From Raffaelea ambrosiae (taxonomy: Eukaryota; Ascomycota; Sordariomycetes; Ophiostomatales; Ophiostomataceae), in contig PCDI01000067.1 in the NCBI GenBank assembly GCA_002778195.1, positions 25,462-89,461 on the forward strand: 64,000 nt of DNA. Direction: 5' to 3'. Position 1 is the first letter of the stretch, and each line of letters starts with the position of its first letter. Positions 1 through 12,407 of this stretch are shown here, piece by piece. A program made the position numbers and the translations under genes. Under the pieces are notes generated by a model. It was not told the DNA's origin. It did not search any database and worked only from the letters and a program-made list of their open reading frames with translations.

Positions 1-201
1 AATAATATACGGAAGTTATATATAAACACCGTGCAAAGCATAAAGTAAATAAAACAACTAGAACTTTAAAAATTAATTTTATTAAGTTAATAAAAATTTC
101 TGATTTTAATATAATTAAATATAATATTATTAATTGCTCTTTTAAAACTATAAAACTATAAAATTCAAAAGTAATAAGCTGAATTATAAATTGATTTGAT
201 G
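1..201. other. Spacer downstream of cox3
   Basis: About 200 AT-rich bases after the cox3 stop codon. I see no tRNA fold or reading frame here. In related genomes trnG or nad6 would follow cox3, but neither is visible before the window edge. Confidence 0.5.
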
Positions 202-2545
202 TTATGAACCCCAATAATATATCGAAATATATAGAAATAATCACACAACATCAACAAAATGCCAGTACAAAATTCCAGCTTCGTATCCAAGATGATGTGT
301 ATCTGTTAAATGATAATCTATTATTCTTCATAATGCTATAGCTATAAAAATAGTTCCAACTATAACGTGAAATCCATGAACAAATTAATTAATTAATTAA
401 TCAATAATTTTTATTATTGTTTAGACCATGTCTTCTTATTTCTATTAACTAAGTTAGTATATGTATATTTAGTTATAAATAAGTAGAGTTTATTGCCATT
501 CTTTTACTTAAAAATTAAGTAATATAATATTTATTAGCTAGTCGTTGAACCTTTATATATTTCATTTTAAAATATATAATTGGCAGCAAATTTTCTTAAA
601 AAATAAGATTTTTTTGCTATTTACTCTATTATTATTTATATGTTTTTTATTTTAAGGCAAAACTATAACCTTTATAGCTTTTACCTGTAGTTAAACACTC
701 TTTAACTTTTTTTCGAGATATTCCTAAAGTAATTGCAACTTTAGTTATACTATCAAAAATAATAGTATTATTATTTTCATCTATAGATATAATTTGAGTT
801 GATTCACTTATTAAATTATTAGTCCCTCTCTGAAATCTAATATTTTCTCTAATTTCATAAGGACTCTCAGATAAATAAAGTTTAGATAATAATAATTTAA
901 TTTCTGTTATAGGTTTTAGTTCCTTAATTAAATAACTATTAGTACTTAATCTATACTTATTAATATGATTTTTTATTAAATCAAATATTAATTTACCTTC
1001 TGTTGTAATATGATAACCTTTATAATATAAATCTACTAAATATAACCACAGTTTAAAATCCTCAGATTTTAAAGTTTTTAATAATATATTATTATTTTCA
1101 TAAAATAAAGGTATTAACTTTTCTCTAATATCTTTAATTTTATTAATTTCTAATATAATCATTGGATTTTGTTCAAATCTTTGAGAATAATATAAAGGTT
1201 TATCTATTTTTATAAACTCTATAATTTTATTATATAATTCTAATTCTTTAATATGATTCTCTAATTTGAATCTAGGCATATATTTATTAGTAGAAAATGA
1301 ACCTTCACCGTCTATAAACCCAGCCAATCAATATTTAGTTATATTAATTTTATTAGTTATAGATCTTGGTATTCATTTACCTGACATTTTTTGCATTTGT
1401 TTTTGATAATCTATAATAATTAATTTACCTTCATTTGTAAGATGTTCTTTATTTTTAATTAACATTACAGCTTTCTTAAAAAAAAGATAATGATGATATT
1501 TAGAGCTATTAAGATTAACATAATCAAATATAGGAATAATAACATTTAATAAGGAATTTTGATCATTTATAAAGAAATTAGCTTTATCACCCGATTTAGA
1601 TATATGGCCACATTTTAAAGTATCCATAATAAACTCTAAAACTTTTATATCATCAATATGCAAACCTATTTTAAATGTAAATTGAGAATATTTAAAAGTA
1701 TCTTTTTTTACATCTGTTAATTTTATATTAAAATTACCTTCAGCATCGGTAAATCCAACAAATCATTCAATAAATGATTTATTTAAATAAAAATTTTTTG
1801 ATTTATTACAATTAATTAAGAATTTATTATTATTAATAATATTATTATCCTTAATAAAAAAAAAAAGAGCAATAAAATAAAATAAAGATATAAATAGGGC
1901 TTCATGGTAAATTAACCCAGTACCAAAGTAAAAACATGTACCAAAAACACCGTCACTAAGAGTAAAAGATGAAACTTCGTACTCTAAACCTTGAAAAGCT
2001 GTAAAGATAACAGCCAATAAAACTGTAACTATTGCTCCATATGTAGCTCCTACTCTATTACCTGAAATTAATGAGTGATGACTATATGTTATAGTTGCTC
2101 CACTAGATAATAATATAACTGTATTTAATAAAGGAAGTTCAAAAGGATTTACGGGTTCTATACCAAAAGGAGGTCATTGAGCACCTAATTCTACAGTAGG
2201 AGTTAGGGCACTATGAAAGAAAGCTCAAAATATAGCTAAGAAAAATAAACCTTCAGAGGCTATAAATAGAATTACTCCCATAGTAATTCCTTTTTGAACA
2301 ACTGCTGTATGGTCTCCTAAAAATGTACCCTCTGTTATTATATCACGGAATCAAAATAACATTGAAGCGGCAGTTGAAAATAAAGCTATATAAAATAAAA
2401 TATAAGCATTTGAAAAATTATGCATAGATAAAGCAGCATTTGATGTTAAACCTAATAAAGATATACATGTAAACAAGGGTCAAGGTGAGGGAGAAACTAG
2501 ATGAAAAGGATGATCTTGGAAATTACTTCTTATATGTTTATTCAT
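202..2545 (-). CDS. cox3: Cytochrome c oxidase subunit III, 2 exons
   Basis: Core membrane subunit of complex IV in the inner mitochondrial membrane. Exon 1 is 2545-1915 and exon 2 is 380-202; together they give 269 residues, the usual length. The start ATG at 2545 leads into MNKHIRSNFQDHPFHLVSPS, and the gene ends with the family motif HGFHVIVGT followed by DVVWLFLYISIYYWGS and TAA. The exon 1 end (YFGTG plus T) and the exon 2 start (TT-CAT-GGA) rebuild the FHGFHV motif. The intron (1914-381) follows a T and ends in G, as group I introns do. Trp codons are often TGA, so code 4 is required. No promoter is evident. Confidence 0.95.
647..1914 (-). CDS. LAGLIDADG homing endonuclease in cox3 intron 1
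   Basis: The frame continues without a stop from cox3 exon 1 into the intron when TGA is read as Trp. It carries two LAGLIDADG motifs, WFVGFTDAEGNF (near 1760) and WLAGFIDGEGSF (near 1325), as in single-chain double-motif enzymes. The C-terminus (near 750-650) resembles a helix-turn-helix DNA-binding module (ITLGISRKKVKECL). The product is presumably released from a fusion with the Cox3 N-terminal part. The intron core lies 3' of the ORF at 420-560. The frame looks intact; the target site is inferred to be intronless cox3. Confidence 0.85.
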
Positions 2546-2603
2546 TCTTTTTTTTTTTACCAATTACTAAATATAAGGCCTTTAATTGTAGCCAATTTAA
2601 TTA

Positions 2604-2674
2604 CCTTTCCGAAATGAATTTAACATTTATCCTAATATTAACAGTATTATGCTCTACCATTGAGCTACAAAAAG
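2604..2674 (-). tRNA. trnN: tRNA-Asn (GUU)
   Basis: Complete cloverleaf: acceptor CTTTTTG paired with CGGAAAG, D-arm GCTC/GAGC, anticodon stem TAATA/TATTA around loop CTGTTAA (anticodon GTT), and T-stem AAATG/CATTT. The T-loop TTAAATT departs from TTCGAAT. It sits between trnY and cox3. Confidence 0.9.
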
Positions 2675-2698
2675 GTTAAGTTTATATAAAATAAACAA

Positions 2699-2853
2699 GG
2701 AAAACAAGAGATTCGAACTCTTAAGACTAATATCGCAATAAAATTTAACCCTTAAAACAAAATTTAGCCGTAAATTTAGCCGTAAATTTAGACTTTTAAA
2801 GCTAATGTTTTTAGGGAATAATAGACTCTAACTCTTGAAGCTAATATTTTTAT
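2699..2853 (-). repeat. Duplicated 3' halves of tRNA-Tyr plus a short tandem repeat
   Basis: Beside the intact tRNA-Tyr are two degraded copies of its 3' part. The copy near 2700-2740 keeps the T-arm and acceptor sequence; the copy near 2815-2852 keeps only parts. Between them, a 12-nt unit around AAATTTAGCCGT is repeated about three times (2760-2795). None can fold into a full cloverleaf, so I treat them as pseudo-tRNA fragments produced by tandem duplication. Confidence 0.7.
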
Positions 2854-2939
2854 TAGGAAACAAGAGATTCGAACTCTTAAAGCTAATATAGCTATTGAGT
2901 TTACAGCTCAACCCTTCTTACCAATAAAGGAAGTCTCCT
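2854..2939 (-). tRNA. trnY: tRNA-Tyr (GUA)
   Basis: Class II tRNA with a long variable arm. Acceptor AGGAGAC pairs with GTTTCCT, anticodon stem TTGAG/CTCAA closes loop CTGTAAA (anticodon GTA), and T-arm AAGAG-TTCGAAT-CTCTT is canonical. It lies just downstream of rns on the minus strand. Confidence 0.93.
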
Positions 2940-2941
2940 TA

Positions 2942-2992
2942 ATGTATAATATAAAAATTATACATTCATGTATAATATAAAAACTATACATG
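2942..2992. repeat. Tandem 26-nt repeat, two units
   Basis: Two near-identical units (2942-2966 and 2968-2992) begin ATGTATAATATAAAAA and end TATACAT. Each can fold as a hairpin through ATGTATA/TATACAT. They lie between rns and trnY and could mark a processing site; function is not shown. Confidence 0.6.
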
Positions 2993-3014
2993 GCATTTTA
3001 AGTTAAATTTTAAT

Positions 3015-5825
3015 TATTCCCGTGCAACTTCCGCTACACGAACCGTATTTCGACTTAACACTAATTAGAATGGCGCATATGAAGAATTCTGTTATAATAT
3101 CTAAATCCTGTTTTTTACTTACTTATAACAGAAAAGCAAACTTACTGAACCTACTCTTTTCAGCGTGCGACGAGTGGTTAGTACCAATCCAAGGATTATT
3201 CACCGTGACATGGTGATTCACGATTACTAGTAATTACTTATTCATATAGTCGAGTTTCAGACTATAATCCATATCCATTTTATCCTATTTTGATGAGATT
3301 AGCTAGAATTTTCATTTTCGCATCTCTTTGTTTAGGCATATGTGGCACGTCTAGAGCCCACAATATAACACAGCGATCAAATTTATCATACAAATAATTA
3401 GTAATTCAAATAATAATATTTATTGATTCATTTTAGATTTTATGTTTAATATTACATTTAAACCATTTTTAGTTAAATGCTCTTTATTATTAATCATAAT
3501 AACAACTTTATTAAACTCTATAAAATCTAAACTCTTTTTACCTTTAATTGGATATTTTCTGAAGAAAGGCACTATTACTGATGTAATAGCCTTAATATTT
3601 GTTAATTGAAATTTTACAGATTTATCCGTTAAATATACATATTTATCTTCAGCTAAGTTAAAATACGTAACTAAATATTTAATAAATTCTTTTTCTCTTA
3701 TATGTAAATCTATAGAGAATCTTAACTGAACTCTTGTATTTAATTTACTAGTTTCAGATTTACTAATTTTAATGCTAAAACTACTATCACCACTTGAAAA
3801 TCCTGCAAGTCATTGAGCGTCTGGTATACCTTGAAATTTATATTCAGGTTTACTTAACTTAATTTCTTTTCAATTTGGAAATTCTTTTTTAAGTTTATCA
3901 GATAAACCTAAGTTGATGATAGATTTCAGTCCTATTAATTTTAATAAGCCTTCATTAAATAGATGTTCTTTCTTTTTAATTAAAAAAAAAAGCTTTTCTA
4001 AAAATTACATAATCAATTATTTTACAAGTTATAAGTGGATATTTATCAAAATGATTTATAATTACTTGTAAATCTTTTATAGATTCTACTCTATACTGTA
4101 AAGAGTTTTCCCCATGTTTATGAATATTACCTACTCCAAAAAAAGATTTAATAGCTTCTAATAAAACAATATCTTTAGAATGTAAACCTATAGCAAATAT
4201 AATCTTAACTCTTCAATTTGTATTATAATTAGTATTATGTTGAATTAAAAGAGAAAAAGTACCTTCAGCATCAGAAAATCCAGTTAAAAACCAAGGATCT
4301 AATTCATCAATAAATTTAGGTTTCTGGGTTTTATTATTGGCTGAATACGTCCTTATTTGATTAGAAAGGATTTTGACTTGATAACTTCTTCTAAAGTCCG
4401 TTAGAGTATACCTTAACATTAAATTATTAATGCAACTACCATCTACTCGTTGCTCTTTTATAGTATTATATAATACTAATTTAGATCCGCGATAACCCAT
4501 TTTAATTTCTTTCATAGTCTGATTTATTACTATACCTGAGTGGTTAATTCAGCCACTTACATATATTCATACATAGTTTAGTATCAGAATTTTTAGGGTG
4601 TCCCCGGAATTTGATAGTTTTACCCACGATGGTGATATCCTACATCACTCAGCAGGCCATGATGACTTGTCTTTGGCCCTCTTACTCTATCAAAGTAAAG
4701 GCGATAGAGAACAACTTTATAAAAAACTTTTTTATAAATAAAGTAAGGGTTTATGTTGATTTCATGGTCGAAACCACAGTTTCACAACATCAACTGAAAA
4801 CAGCCGTGCAACACTCGTTATAAATTAAATAAAAAAAATATGAATAAATATTTTTAAATTATAATTCCAATTGTGGTAAGGTTTTTCGTGGGTCATCGAA
4901 TTAACTAACATACTTCACTACTGGTGTTAGAAACGGTCTAGTGATTTCAGTTCCCGCGTTGCCACGTTACTCTTGAGGTGAAATGCTTACATTTTCATTT
5001 TTAGATTAAAAATTTTTCTAATCTAAAGCATTCAGCTTTGTCTGCTAAGACTACTAGGGTATCTAATCCTGTTCGCGATCTTAGCCTTCGTCCTTCAACG
5101 TCAGTTTTTACATAAAAGGTTGCTTTAGCCTTTACCAGTCCCTAAGGTATCATAGAATTCTATCTCTACTCCATAAGTACTACCTTCTTGTATTAAACTC
5201 TAGATAGAAATTATCCCATATAAGTGGTAGATTTCTTCCGTTTAAGTACACTTTAAACCTATTAAAGATGAATAACACTCGCCTCTTACGTATTACCGCG
5301 ACTGCTGGCACGTAATTAGTCAAGGCTAAAATATATCTTATCATTATACATTATATATTCAGAACTTTATTCGAAAATCGATTTAACCTTTTCACTTTAA
5401 GTCTTATTTGTACTAAATAAGATAGGCTGTTCATTTAAGTTGCCAGTTCAACCGTTAGGTCATTGACTAATATTCCCCACTGCTGTACATTCTATTGTTT
5501 TGGGTTTTTTTCAGCCCCAATGTGGTCGATCAACCATTTCAGTTTCGACTAAGAGAATTAAAGGCTAGTTAAGCATTTACCTTAACAACTACCTATCTCT
5601 AAAATTTATCTTATCATCTTAAAACGGAATTTCCTTTATTATTATAAGGGATTTTGCCCCTTGCTTTAAGGTAGATTAATAACATAATACTCACCTGTTC
5701 ACCACTTTTAATTAAATTATGTATTAAATTAAACGTTCGATTAGCATGTGTCAAGCACTTAAACAGTGTTCATTCAGAGCCATCACCAAACTCGACAAAC
5801 CTATTTTTTTCAAAACATAATCTTG
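3015..5825 (-). rRNA. rns: Small subunit ribosomal RNA, split by one group I intron
   Basis: Conserved 16S-like segments appear in the right order on the minus strand. They are a 5' region resembling the E. coli start (near 5800), the 530-loop GTGCCAGCAGTCGCGGTAA (near 5300), the AGATACCCTAGTAGTC segment (near 5060), the 1050-1110 region (near 4800), and the 3' domain with AATCACCATGTCACGG (near 3210) ending near 3015. The intron 4653-3369 interrupts the region equivalent to E. coli about position 1210; removing it rejoins GGCCT to TTATATTGTGGGC. Mature ends are estimated to within about 15 nt. Confidence 0.9.
3420..4515 (-). pseudogene. LAGLIDADG endonuclease ORF in rns intron, frameshifted
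   Basis: The intron is 4653-3369. From the ATG at 4515 the frame runs through WFLTGFSDAEGTF (near 4270) to a run of ten As at 3982-3991, where it meets TAA. One base fewer in that run would restore a frame that continues through WLAGFSSGDSSF (near 3800) to TAA at 3422. Motif spacing is normal, so this was a double-motif enzyme. Whether the extra base is real decay or a homopolymer reading error cannot be told from the sequence. The intron carries the shared core block CTACTCGTTGCTCTTTTA (plus strand) near 4442. Confidence 0.8.
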
Positions 5826-6726
5826 ACAATTATATTTCTATAACCTCCATAAAATTTTTAATTTATTTATTTAGAATAAACGTAAGCTATATCTAGTTAT
5901 ACTTTCTCTCTAATATAAAGTTTTATATAAGCTTGTATTTCCGTAATATTATTTTATTATTTTATATTTAATTATTTAATAATACATTAACATTTTCTAT
6001 TTAATACTTAAAATTTTTACCATTTTTTACATTTTAAAAAAACTATAGACTTTCCTTTATTATTCTTAAATATTTTATCTAAATTTCATAAAAAAAAATA
6101 AAATGAAAACCCGATAAATATAAGTAATTGTAGTTCAAAATTTGAGAATTCATTAAAATAATTAGAGTATAATCATATCTTTTCCCTAAAAATATTAATA
6201 TTATTTGATAACAAAATAAAATAAAATAAATACTTCCTTATTACCTAAACATTTAATATAATATATAAGAGAGTTAATTTATATTAACTTTATATAAAGT
6301 TTTATAGGGTTTGAGTCTATTTTTATATTTATTAATATTTACATTTCCCATATTATTTAATTAATCTTTGTATAAATAATATATTAAATTAAATTAATAA
6401 TAAATGTAATATAATCAATCCAATTTACTTATATTTGCTAAAATATAAGTTAAAAATACTATATATGAAGACACATATTCATTATTTACGTTAATAAATT
6501 TTATTATAATATTAAAAAATACTAAATTGTAGTTGAATTTATTTTTTTTTAAGATTTGAAAAATTAAATATAATTAGTTAATTTAAAAATTTATTTTATA
6601 ATATAAGATAAATTTTTATTTGATAAACTAATCTTATAGGGTTAGTTAAAAAAAATAGTTAAATTTACATTAAATTTAACTAGTAAAGTAACAGTCAAAA
6701 GTAAATTTTATTTTAATTAAAATTTA
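5826..6726. other. AT-rich spacer between atp6 and rns
   Basis: About 900 bases, mostly A and T with long homopolymers. I looked for tRNA T-loops and for frames on both strands and found none convincing. It may hold the rns leader or a promoter, but no motif can be defended. Confidence 0.5.
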
Positions 6727-9700
6727 CTAATGTAAATCTAATCCATCTTTTATATAAGAACTAGTTAAAACAACAAACACTTGTGCTTGTATAAAGGCAA
6801 TACCTATTTCTAACCCAGAAAAAGCTATAATAAATGATAATGGTAATAATCCTAAAAAAAAGAATAGTACACCTGATGACATTATATTATAAGTAAATCC
6901 AGCTAAAATATTTAAAAGCATATGCCCACTCATTCGTCCACAAATTCTTCCTTATAACAAATTATTTAGTTTTCTTTAATTATTTTAAATAAATATAAAC
7001 CTTTAAATGGTTTAATTATATTTTTTTTTTAATACAAAGAAATACTAGCTTGATAACAACCTAATGCTTTTGCAGCTGAAGTTACAGAAGAATATACAGT
7101 TATTTTTTTTTTGTTTTTACATTTGTTACTTCTATTTTTATAGAAGTTTTTTGAATCTTAGTTTTATTTATATCTTTATTATCAAATAGTAATTTAAAAG
7201 TATACCTGTTTAATACAGGTTTATTTTGATTCAAATAAATATAATGTTCTATATACCTTCTATCAATATTTAAAGCACGAGCTGTAGCCCGTATAGCATG
7301 ATATTTAGTAGAAGTATTACTGTATAAATCGGTAACTTCAATTTATAGATTATCAGGTTGATTAATAGATAACTTGTTTATGTATTCTGATGATTCCATA
7401 CTTTTTTTAGTTGCAATACGCATAGCCTCTAAGGTCGATTCTGAATGTTTTCACCCTGAACCTTTATCAGGACTACCCGGAGTTTTTAATATATTATATT
7501 CAGGTGAATATAACTCAAAAAAGTATTTTTCTCTTGCAATTAAATTATCAATTTCACAAAATTCTAATATAGTTAAACTAAAATTTTTATAACCATATTT
7601 TAATAAGGCGGTATATATAGGCATACTAGTTTCATTTAGTAATCTATTAACATTATAATATTCTAATAATCTTCTTCTTAAATTAGTAGAACTTCCTACA
7701 TATTTTTTTTCGTTTAATAAATTTGTTCACATATAAATCCCAGATTTACCTTTCATTATTTTAAGTATACTTTCTTTATTCTCGTCAGCATTAGGAAAAT
7801 AATTGGATTTAAAGAATCTGAAAATCTAGAACTAGAAGTTGAAATATATCTACTATTTGTTAATTTTAATTTAATTATTAAACTTCTATTATTAACATGT
7901 TTTATGCTATTTACATACGGTTTATTATATTTTATTATTTTATTATTATTAATTAATTTATTTGAAATTGAAAATGAAAATCGTTCACAAATTTATCCTT
8001 TCTTTAAAATTTAAAATATAAATTTTCTTTAAAGGTAATCATTTGTATAAAATATATTATTAAGGATAGGCTATTGTGATATCTTTAATCCTGATTTACT
8101 TAATTTATTTCAAGAACCAGCTTTCCTGGCGACTAGAGTACACCTTACGATAATTATCGAAGAACCATCTACTCGTTGCTCTTTTACAATAGTTTAAAGT
8201 GCTATTGCTTTAGATCCGCGATTACCTATTATAAATTTATTATATTTCTAATGATATTACCATACCCGCAGTAATTAACTCGGCCACTTGTAATTTTTAG
8301 ATTACAGTTTAGTTATTAGAACTTTAAGGTTTCCCCGGAATTTGGTTCTTATACACAATAAGTGAGAAACCTGTACTCACATTATGTTAGCTGCAAGTCT
8401 TAAACCTAAAGAAACATTACGAGCTATATATGATCGAGTGCACTCTTGATCAATTTTAATTATAATGGTAAATATTTCAATAAACCTAATTAAACTAATT
8501 TTAAAATATATCTTTTTTTAAGTGGATTAGTACGTTTATTTATAAAATACCCTGAAATACTGGAAGGTGCTACATTTAAAGCTTTCCCTGCTAAAGTAAA
8601 AGAAGAATAAATCTTTACTTCTTTAGTTTCAATGTCTGTAATTTCTACCTTTTTCGTACCTCTAGTTACTACAGGTTTATCTAATTTAGTTACACTATAC
8701 CCTCTTATAGTATCATTTTTCGATTTAATCGTATTTCTAAGAAAATTTCATAAAGCAGCTCTAGATATATTTAAATAATCAGCTGCTTGAGACATAGAAA
8801 TAAATTCTTTTTTTTCTCCTGTTTTCTTATTAAATAATAATACAGGTTGTTGAGGTAATCCCTTTGTAACAAATTCTTCATTTAAACTACAAATTCTATG
8901 TCCCTTATATAAAATATTGTTCAATAGATATTTACTAACAGAAACCCGAGATATTCCTAAATACTCTCCAGCTTTTGTTAAAGAAGGGAACTCTAGTTTA
9001 TTTCCTGATTCAGTGTTAATAACTAGAACAGGTTTTCTCAGAGTATTACTTAAACTCATTTTTTCAATACGCTCCTTATTTAAAGTTTTACCTAATAAAA
9101 TATTTCTTTTAATATTACGAGTAGAATCTGATACCTCTCTACCCTTAGACGCTAAACCTATAAGCTTTTTAGCCTTATCGTCATGTTTATAACCTAAAGG
9201 TGACCCGGCCACTTTTAATATATTATACTCAGGATTAAGCTTATCAAAATAAAATTGTTCACGTTGAAGTAATATCCCACGGTCACAATACTCTAAAATT
9301 TCTAATTTAAACCCTGAATAGCCGTATTTTAATATTGCTTTGTATATTCTTAAAATGCGTTTAGGATATGAAATGTGATTATAATTGAAATATTGTTTAA
9401 ATCTTATACTTAAATTAGAAGATGAACCAATATAAGATTTACCGGATTCTATGTGCTCTCAACGATAAATACCTGTACGTCCTTTATTTTCCTTAACGAT
9501 TAATTCTTTTTCTTGATCAGGGTATAAATAAACTTTAACCGGGACTACTTTAGTGTTACAGGATGTAGACATATATCTTTTATTTTTAATAACTTGTTTG
9601 GGTAAACAATTTTTTGTTTTAATTTTAAGCCCAAGCTTTGAATTAAAATTAGAGTCATAATATTTAAAAATATGAACTAATTTTACATAAAAATTAAAAG

Positions 9701-12145
9701 ATTTAGTAAAAAGTGGGCTACTTATTCGTAATTGACCAAGACTGTGCATAAACTTTAATTTTGAGTTACTTAATTCTACTCAAAAACCAATTTTTTGGCG
9801 ACTAGAGTACACCTTAGAATATTATAATTAATACCCAAGAATCGTCTACTCGTTGCTCTTTTACAACATTCTATTATTAAGATTAAATCTTATTTTGTTG
9901 ACTTAGATCCGCGATTCTCCACCTTGTTTTTATTAACTTATCTTATAAGTTATTACTATACCTAAACGATTAATTTAGCCACTTAAAAACTTTTATTTTT
10001 AGTTTAGTATTATAAGCTTTAGGAGTTCCCCGGAGTTTGATTCTTATTCACAAAGTAGCCTATCTACTATATGAGTTCTATTAGTACTAATAAAGGTAAT
10101 AAAGCTAAAGGACAACCAGCTGGAACTAAAAGAGAAAAAAATTCTAACCCGTGTTTTTGAAATCCTAAAATTGTTGCACCTAAAACTATAGTGAAACTAA
10201 GTGAAAATGTTAAAATAAAATGGCTAGTTGAAGCAAAACTATAAGGAACCATCCCTATTAAATTATTTATAAGAATAAATATAAATAATGTATAAATAAA
10301 AGGGAAATATAATTGTCCACTTTTAGGATTTATTTGATTTGTCACTATACTGTGTATAGTAGCATATAAAGATTCTTGACTTATAGATCAATTATTACTT
10401 ATTAATTTATTGTAATTAGTGCTTAATAAATTTAAAGTAATTATTATAAACAAAGCAATTGTTAAATAAAATCCTATGTTTGTTACAGATATATGTAAAT
10501 TTCCTAATATCACGACTCTCAAATTTATCTTTAAGATGCTTAATATTTACATTAATACAATACAACTAATAAATTACCTACGTAGGTCTTAAAAAGATTG
10601 ATGTTTTTTTTAATAAAACAAAGTATAAAGTTATCTTGTAGATCTTCCGTTGTTCATACCTTCTTTAATTAGTTTAATTTGGTTATATCCTTTTTTTTTT
10701 AGATGATCTTTAGTTTTTACTATATCACAAGCTTTCTTTCAATCATAAAAATCTTTAGACTTAACACCTAAAATGGGATATTTTTGAAAAAAAGGCAATA
10801 TTTTATTTAAATTATCTGAAAGTTTTGAACAAGTATAGTAAACTACATCTTTAGATAATGAGATTCTTCCCACTCCTAAGTAAGAAACTAAGCTTTGTAA
10901 TAAATCTTTATCTTTTGAATGTTGAGTAATAATAAAAATTAACTCAACAATTTTTTTATTATGTGCAGACTCACGCTGTTTAATATAAAAACAACCTTCT
11001 CCTGTAACAAAACCTGATAATCAATAAGGATTTAATATTTTTTGTGCTTCACCTTTAATTATAGGTCTAACTACATAAACAGAACCAGGAAAAGCTTTTT
11101 TAAGGTTTTGAGGTAAACCTCTGTTCATTGAGGCTCGAATATTTACAATTTTTTGTATGCCTTCTTCAGTAAGATGTTTTTTAATTTTCATAAGGTTAAC
11201 TGCTAATTTAAACAGTTCAAAGTCTGCTTTTTTCTGAGTTAAAAGAGGATATTTATCAAAAAAAGGAATAACTGTTTTAATTATTTGTTCGATAGAAAAT
11301 ACCCGGAACTGGATAACATCCCCGTCTCTACGAGAAATACTACCTATTCCACCTAAATATGCCCTAATACTTTTAATTAATTCAATATCTCTTTGATGTT
11401 GAGTTATAATAAACGCAGCTTGCACTCTTCATCCTTGCCGGCTTGATGTAGCTTTTCTTATTAAAATCATAAAAGACCCTTCGGCGTCAACAAATCCTGT
11501 AATAAAAAAAGGATCTATTATAATATTTGAATTTTTATTAATATCATTTTTAACATAATCAGTTGAAAGCGGTATTGCTTTAATATCTTTTTCATCATAT
11601 AAGGAGGTTGTTGTATTATTAGTTGAATAATATTTTATTGTAAATAGCCGGTAAGAAGGGACTTTGATTAAATAACTTCTTTCGAAGCCTGTTAGAGTAT
11701 ACCTTAAACAAAAATAATTTTGATCTCTTTGTCAATTACCGTCTACTCGTTGCTCTTTTATAGTAACAATGTTTATTTTTTCACTTGAAGAATAAAGTAA
11801 GAATCTTAAATATAAGTCGAAAAGACTATTAAAGATATTATTAAATACTTGCGTTAATAAAATAAACGTTACTAACTTAGATCCGCGATAACCTATTACT
11901 CTTTCGAGAATCTTCTGACTTATTACCCTACATGAGTGATTAGTTCATCCATTAACAATATTTAAATTGTAACTTGGTATCAAAAGCTTTAAGGTGTTCC
12001 AGGAGTTTGGTAATTTAACCCACATTGTGTTTAGTTTCCCAGACTTAACTGTAGGTGCGTCAATACTCAATAAATCTCTTATTTCAAATTGACTTAAGGG
12101 ACTAAGTATTTCTAAATTTATTGTATTTATGCTTAAAGTTTTCAT
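6727..12145 (-). CDS. atp6: ATP synthase F0 subunit a, 4 exons
   Basis: Membrane subunit a of ATP synthase, forming the proton half-channels next to the c-ring. Exons are 12145-12053, 10510-10071, 8434-8384 (51 nt) and 6934-6727, giving 263 residues. Exon 1 encodes SPLSQFEIRDLLSIDAP, exon 2 ILGNLHISVTNIGFY, exon 3 the conserved SYIARNVSLGLRLAANI carrying the essential arginine of the family, and exon 4 MSGHMLLNILAGF. Splice points follow the T-before, G-after rule, and P1 pairing (CCT with GGG) supports the end of exon 1. It lies 78 nt downstream of atp8 and is probably co-transcribed with it. Confidence 0.93.
7029..7860 (-). pseudogene. Decayed GIY-YIG endonuclease ORF in atp6 intron 3
   Basis: The intron is 8383-6935. 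The frame carries GIYMW and KKYVGSSTNLRRRL (the GIY-YIG signature) near 7735-7650, then ILKTPGSPDKGSGWKHSEST near 7480. It is broken by an in-frame TAA at 7345-7343, a further break in a poly-A run near 7100, and a likely frameshift just upstream near 7800. A DNA-binding repeat (SAAKALGCYQASI) follows in another frame. The intron core (8100-8360) is identical over 135 nt to that of cox2 intron 1. Confidence 0.75.
8490..9749 (-). CDS. GIY-YIG homing endonuclease in atp6 intron 2
   Basis: The intron is 10070-8435. The ORF has its own ATG at 9749, is not in frame with exon 2, and stays open to TAA at 8492 through several TGA-Trp codons. Domains: N-terminal extension, GIY-YIG nuclease (GIYRWEHIESGKSYIGSSSN, near 9470-9410), an LGYKHDDKAKKLIG segment of NUMOD3 type, then two or three IENR1/NUMOD1-like helix-turn-helix units (AGEYLGISRVSVSKYL, AADYLNISRAALW). 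About 420 residues, intact. The C-terminal units presumably read the DNA target. Confidence 0.85.
10631..12052 (-). CDS. LAGLIDADG homing endonuclease in atp6 intron 1
   Basis: The intron is 12052-10511. The frame is continuous with atp6 exon 1 (TGA at 11947 read as Trp) and crosses the intron core before reaching two LAGLIDADG motifs, FFITGFVDAEGSF (near 11510) and WLSGFVTGEGCF (near 11015), ending in TAA at 10633. The fused N-terminal part is probably removed by proteolysis, as known for such exon-fused maturases and endonucleases. The frame looks intact. Confidence 0.85.
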
Positions 12146-12223
12146 ATTTACTTTAAGCCATATGATATGTCTTGAAAAATCCTTGTATTTTAAAATACAA
12201 AATATTATAAAATTTTATAATAT

Positions 12224-12382
12224 TTATTTGTTATCAAATAATTTTGATATAAATGTACGAGATAAAAATAAACGTACAAATCTTGGTAAAAAGTATTTAG
12301 AAGATAAATATACTACTATAGTTATTACAGCAAAGGCAAAAGCTACTTCATTCAAAAAATAAAAAGGTACTAATTGAGGCAT
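12224..12382 (-). CDS. atp8: ATP synthase F0 subunit 8
   Basis: Short stator-associated membrane subunit of 52 residues, starting MPQLVPFYFLNEVAFAF and ending FISKLFDNK with TAA. The MPQL start, one membrane helix (about residues 10-28) and a basic tail (RFVRLFLSR) are diagnostic. The ATG lies just past a poly-A run next to the sequence gap, upstream of atp6. It is too short to stand out by length, but the family match is clear. Confidence 0.93.
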   Translation of the reverse strand: MPQLVPFYFLNEVAFAFAVITIVVYLSSKYFLPRFVRLFLSRTFISKLFDNK

Positions 12383-12397
12383 TGTTTTTTTTTTTTT

Positions 12398-12407
12398 NNN
12401 NNNNNNN
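12398..12407. other. Assembly gap, 10 Ns in a poly-T run
   Basis: Ten Ns directly follow a run of Ts (plus strand). Such a fixed-length gap usually marks an unresolved homopolymer or scaffold join. It hides the last codons of nad4. Confidence 0.95.

Noticed and set aside
2485..2679. Plus-strand frame over the cox3 start and tRNA-Asn
   Set aside because: It overlaps a complete tRNA and the antisense of cox3 exon 1, and has no family features.
3022..3216. Plus-strand frame in the rns 3' domain
   Set aside because: The sequence is conserved SSU rRNA on the minus strand; the frame is chance.
12348..12400. nad4 reading on through the N gap into a KKKNNASIS-type tail
   Set aside because: The tail depends on unknown bases and overlaps atp8 in another frame; atp8 is the supported gene there.
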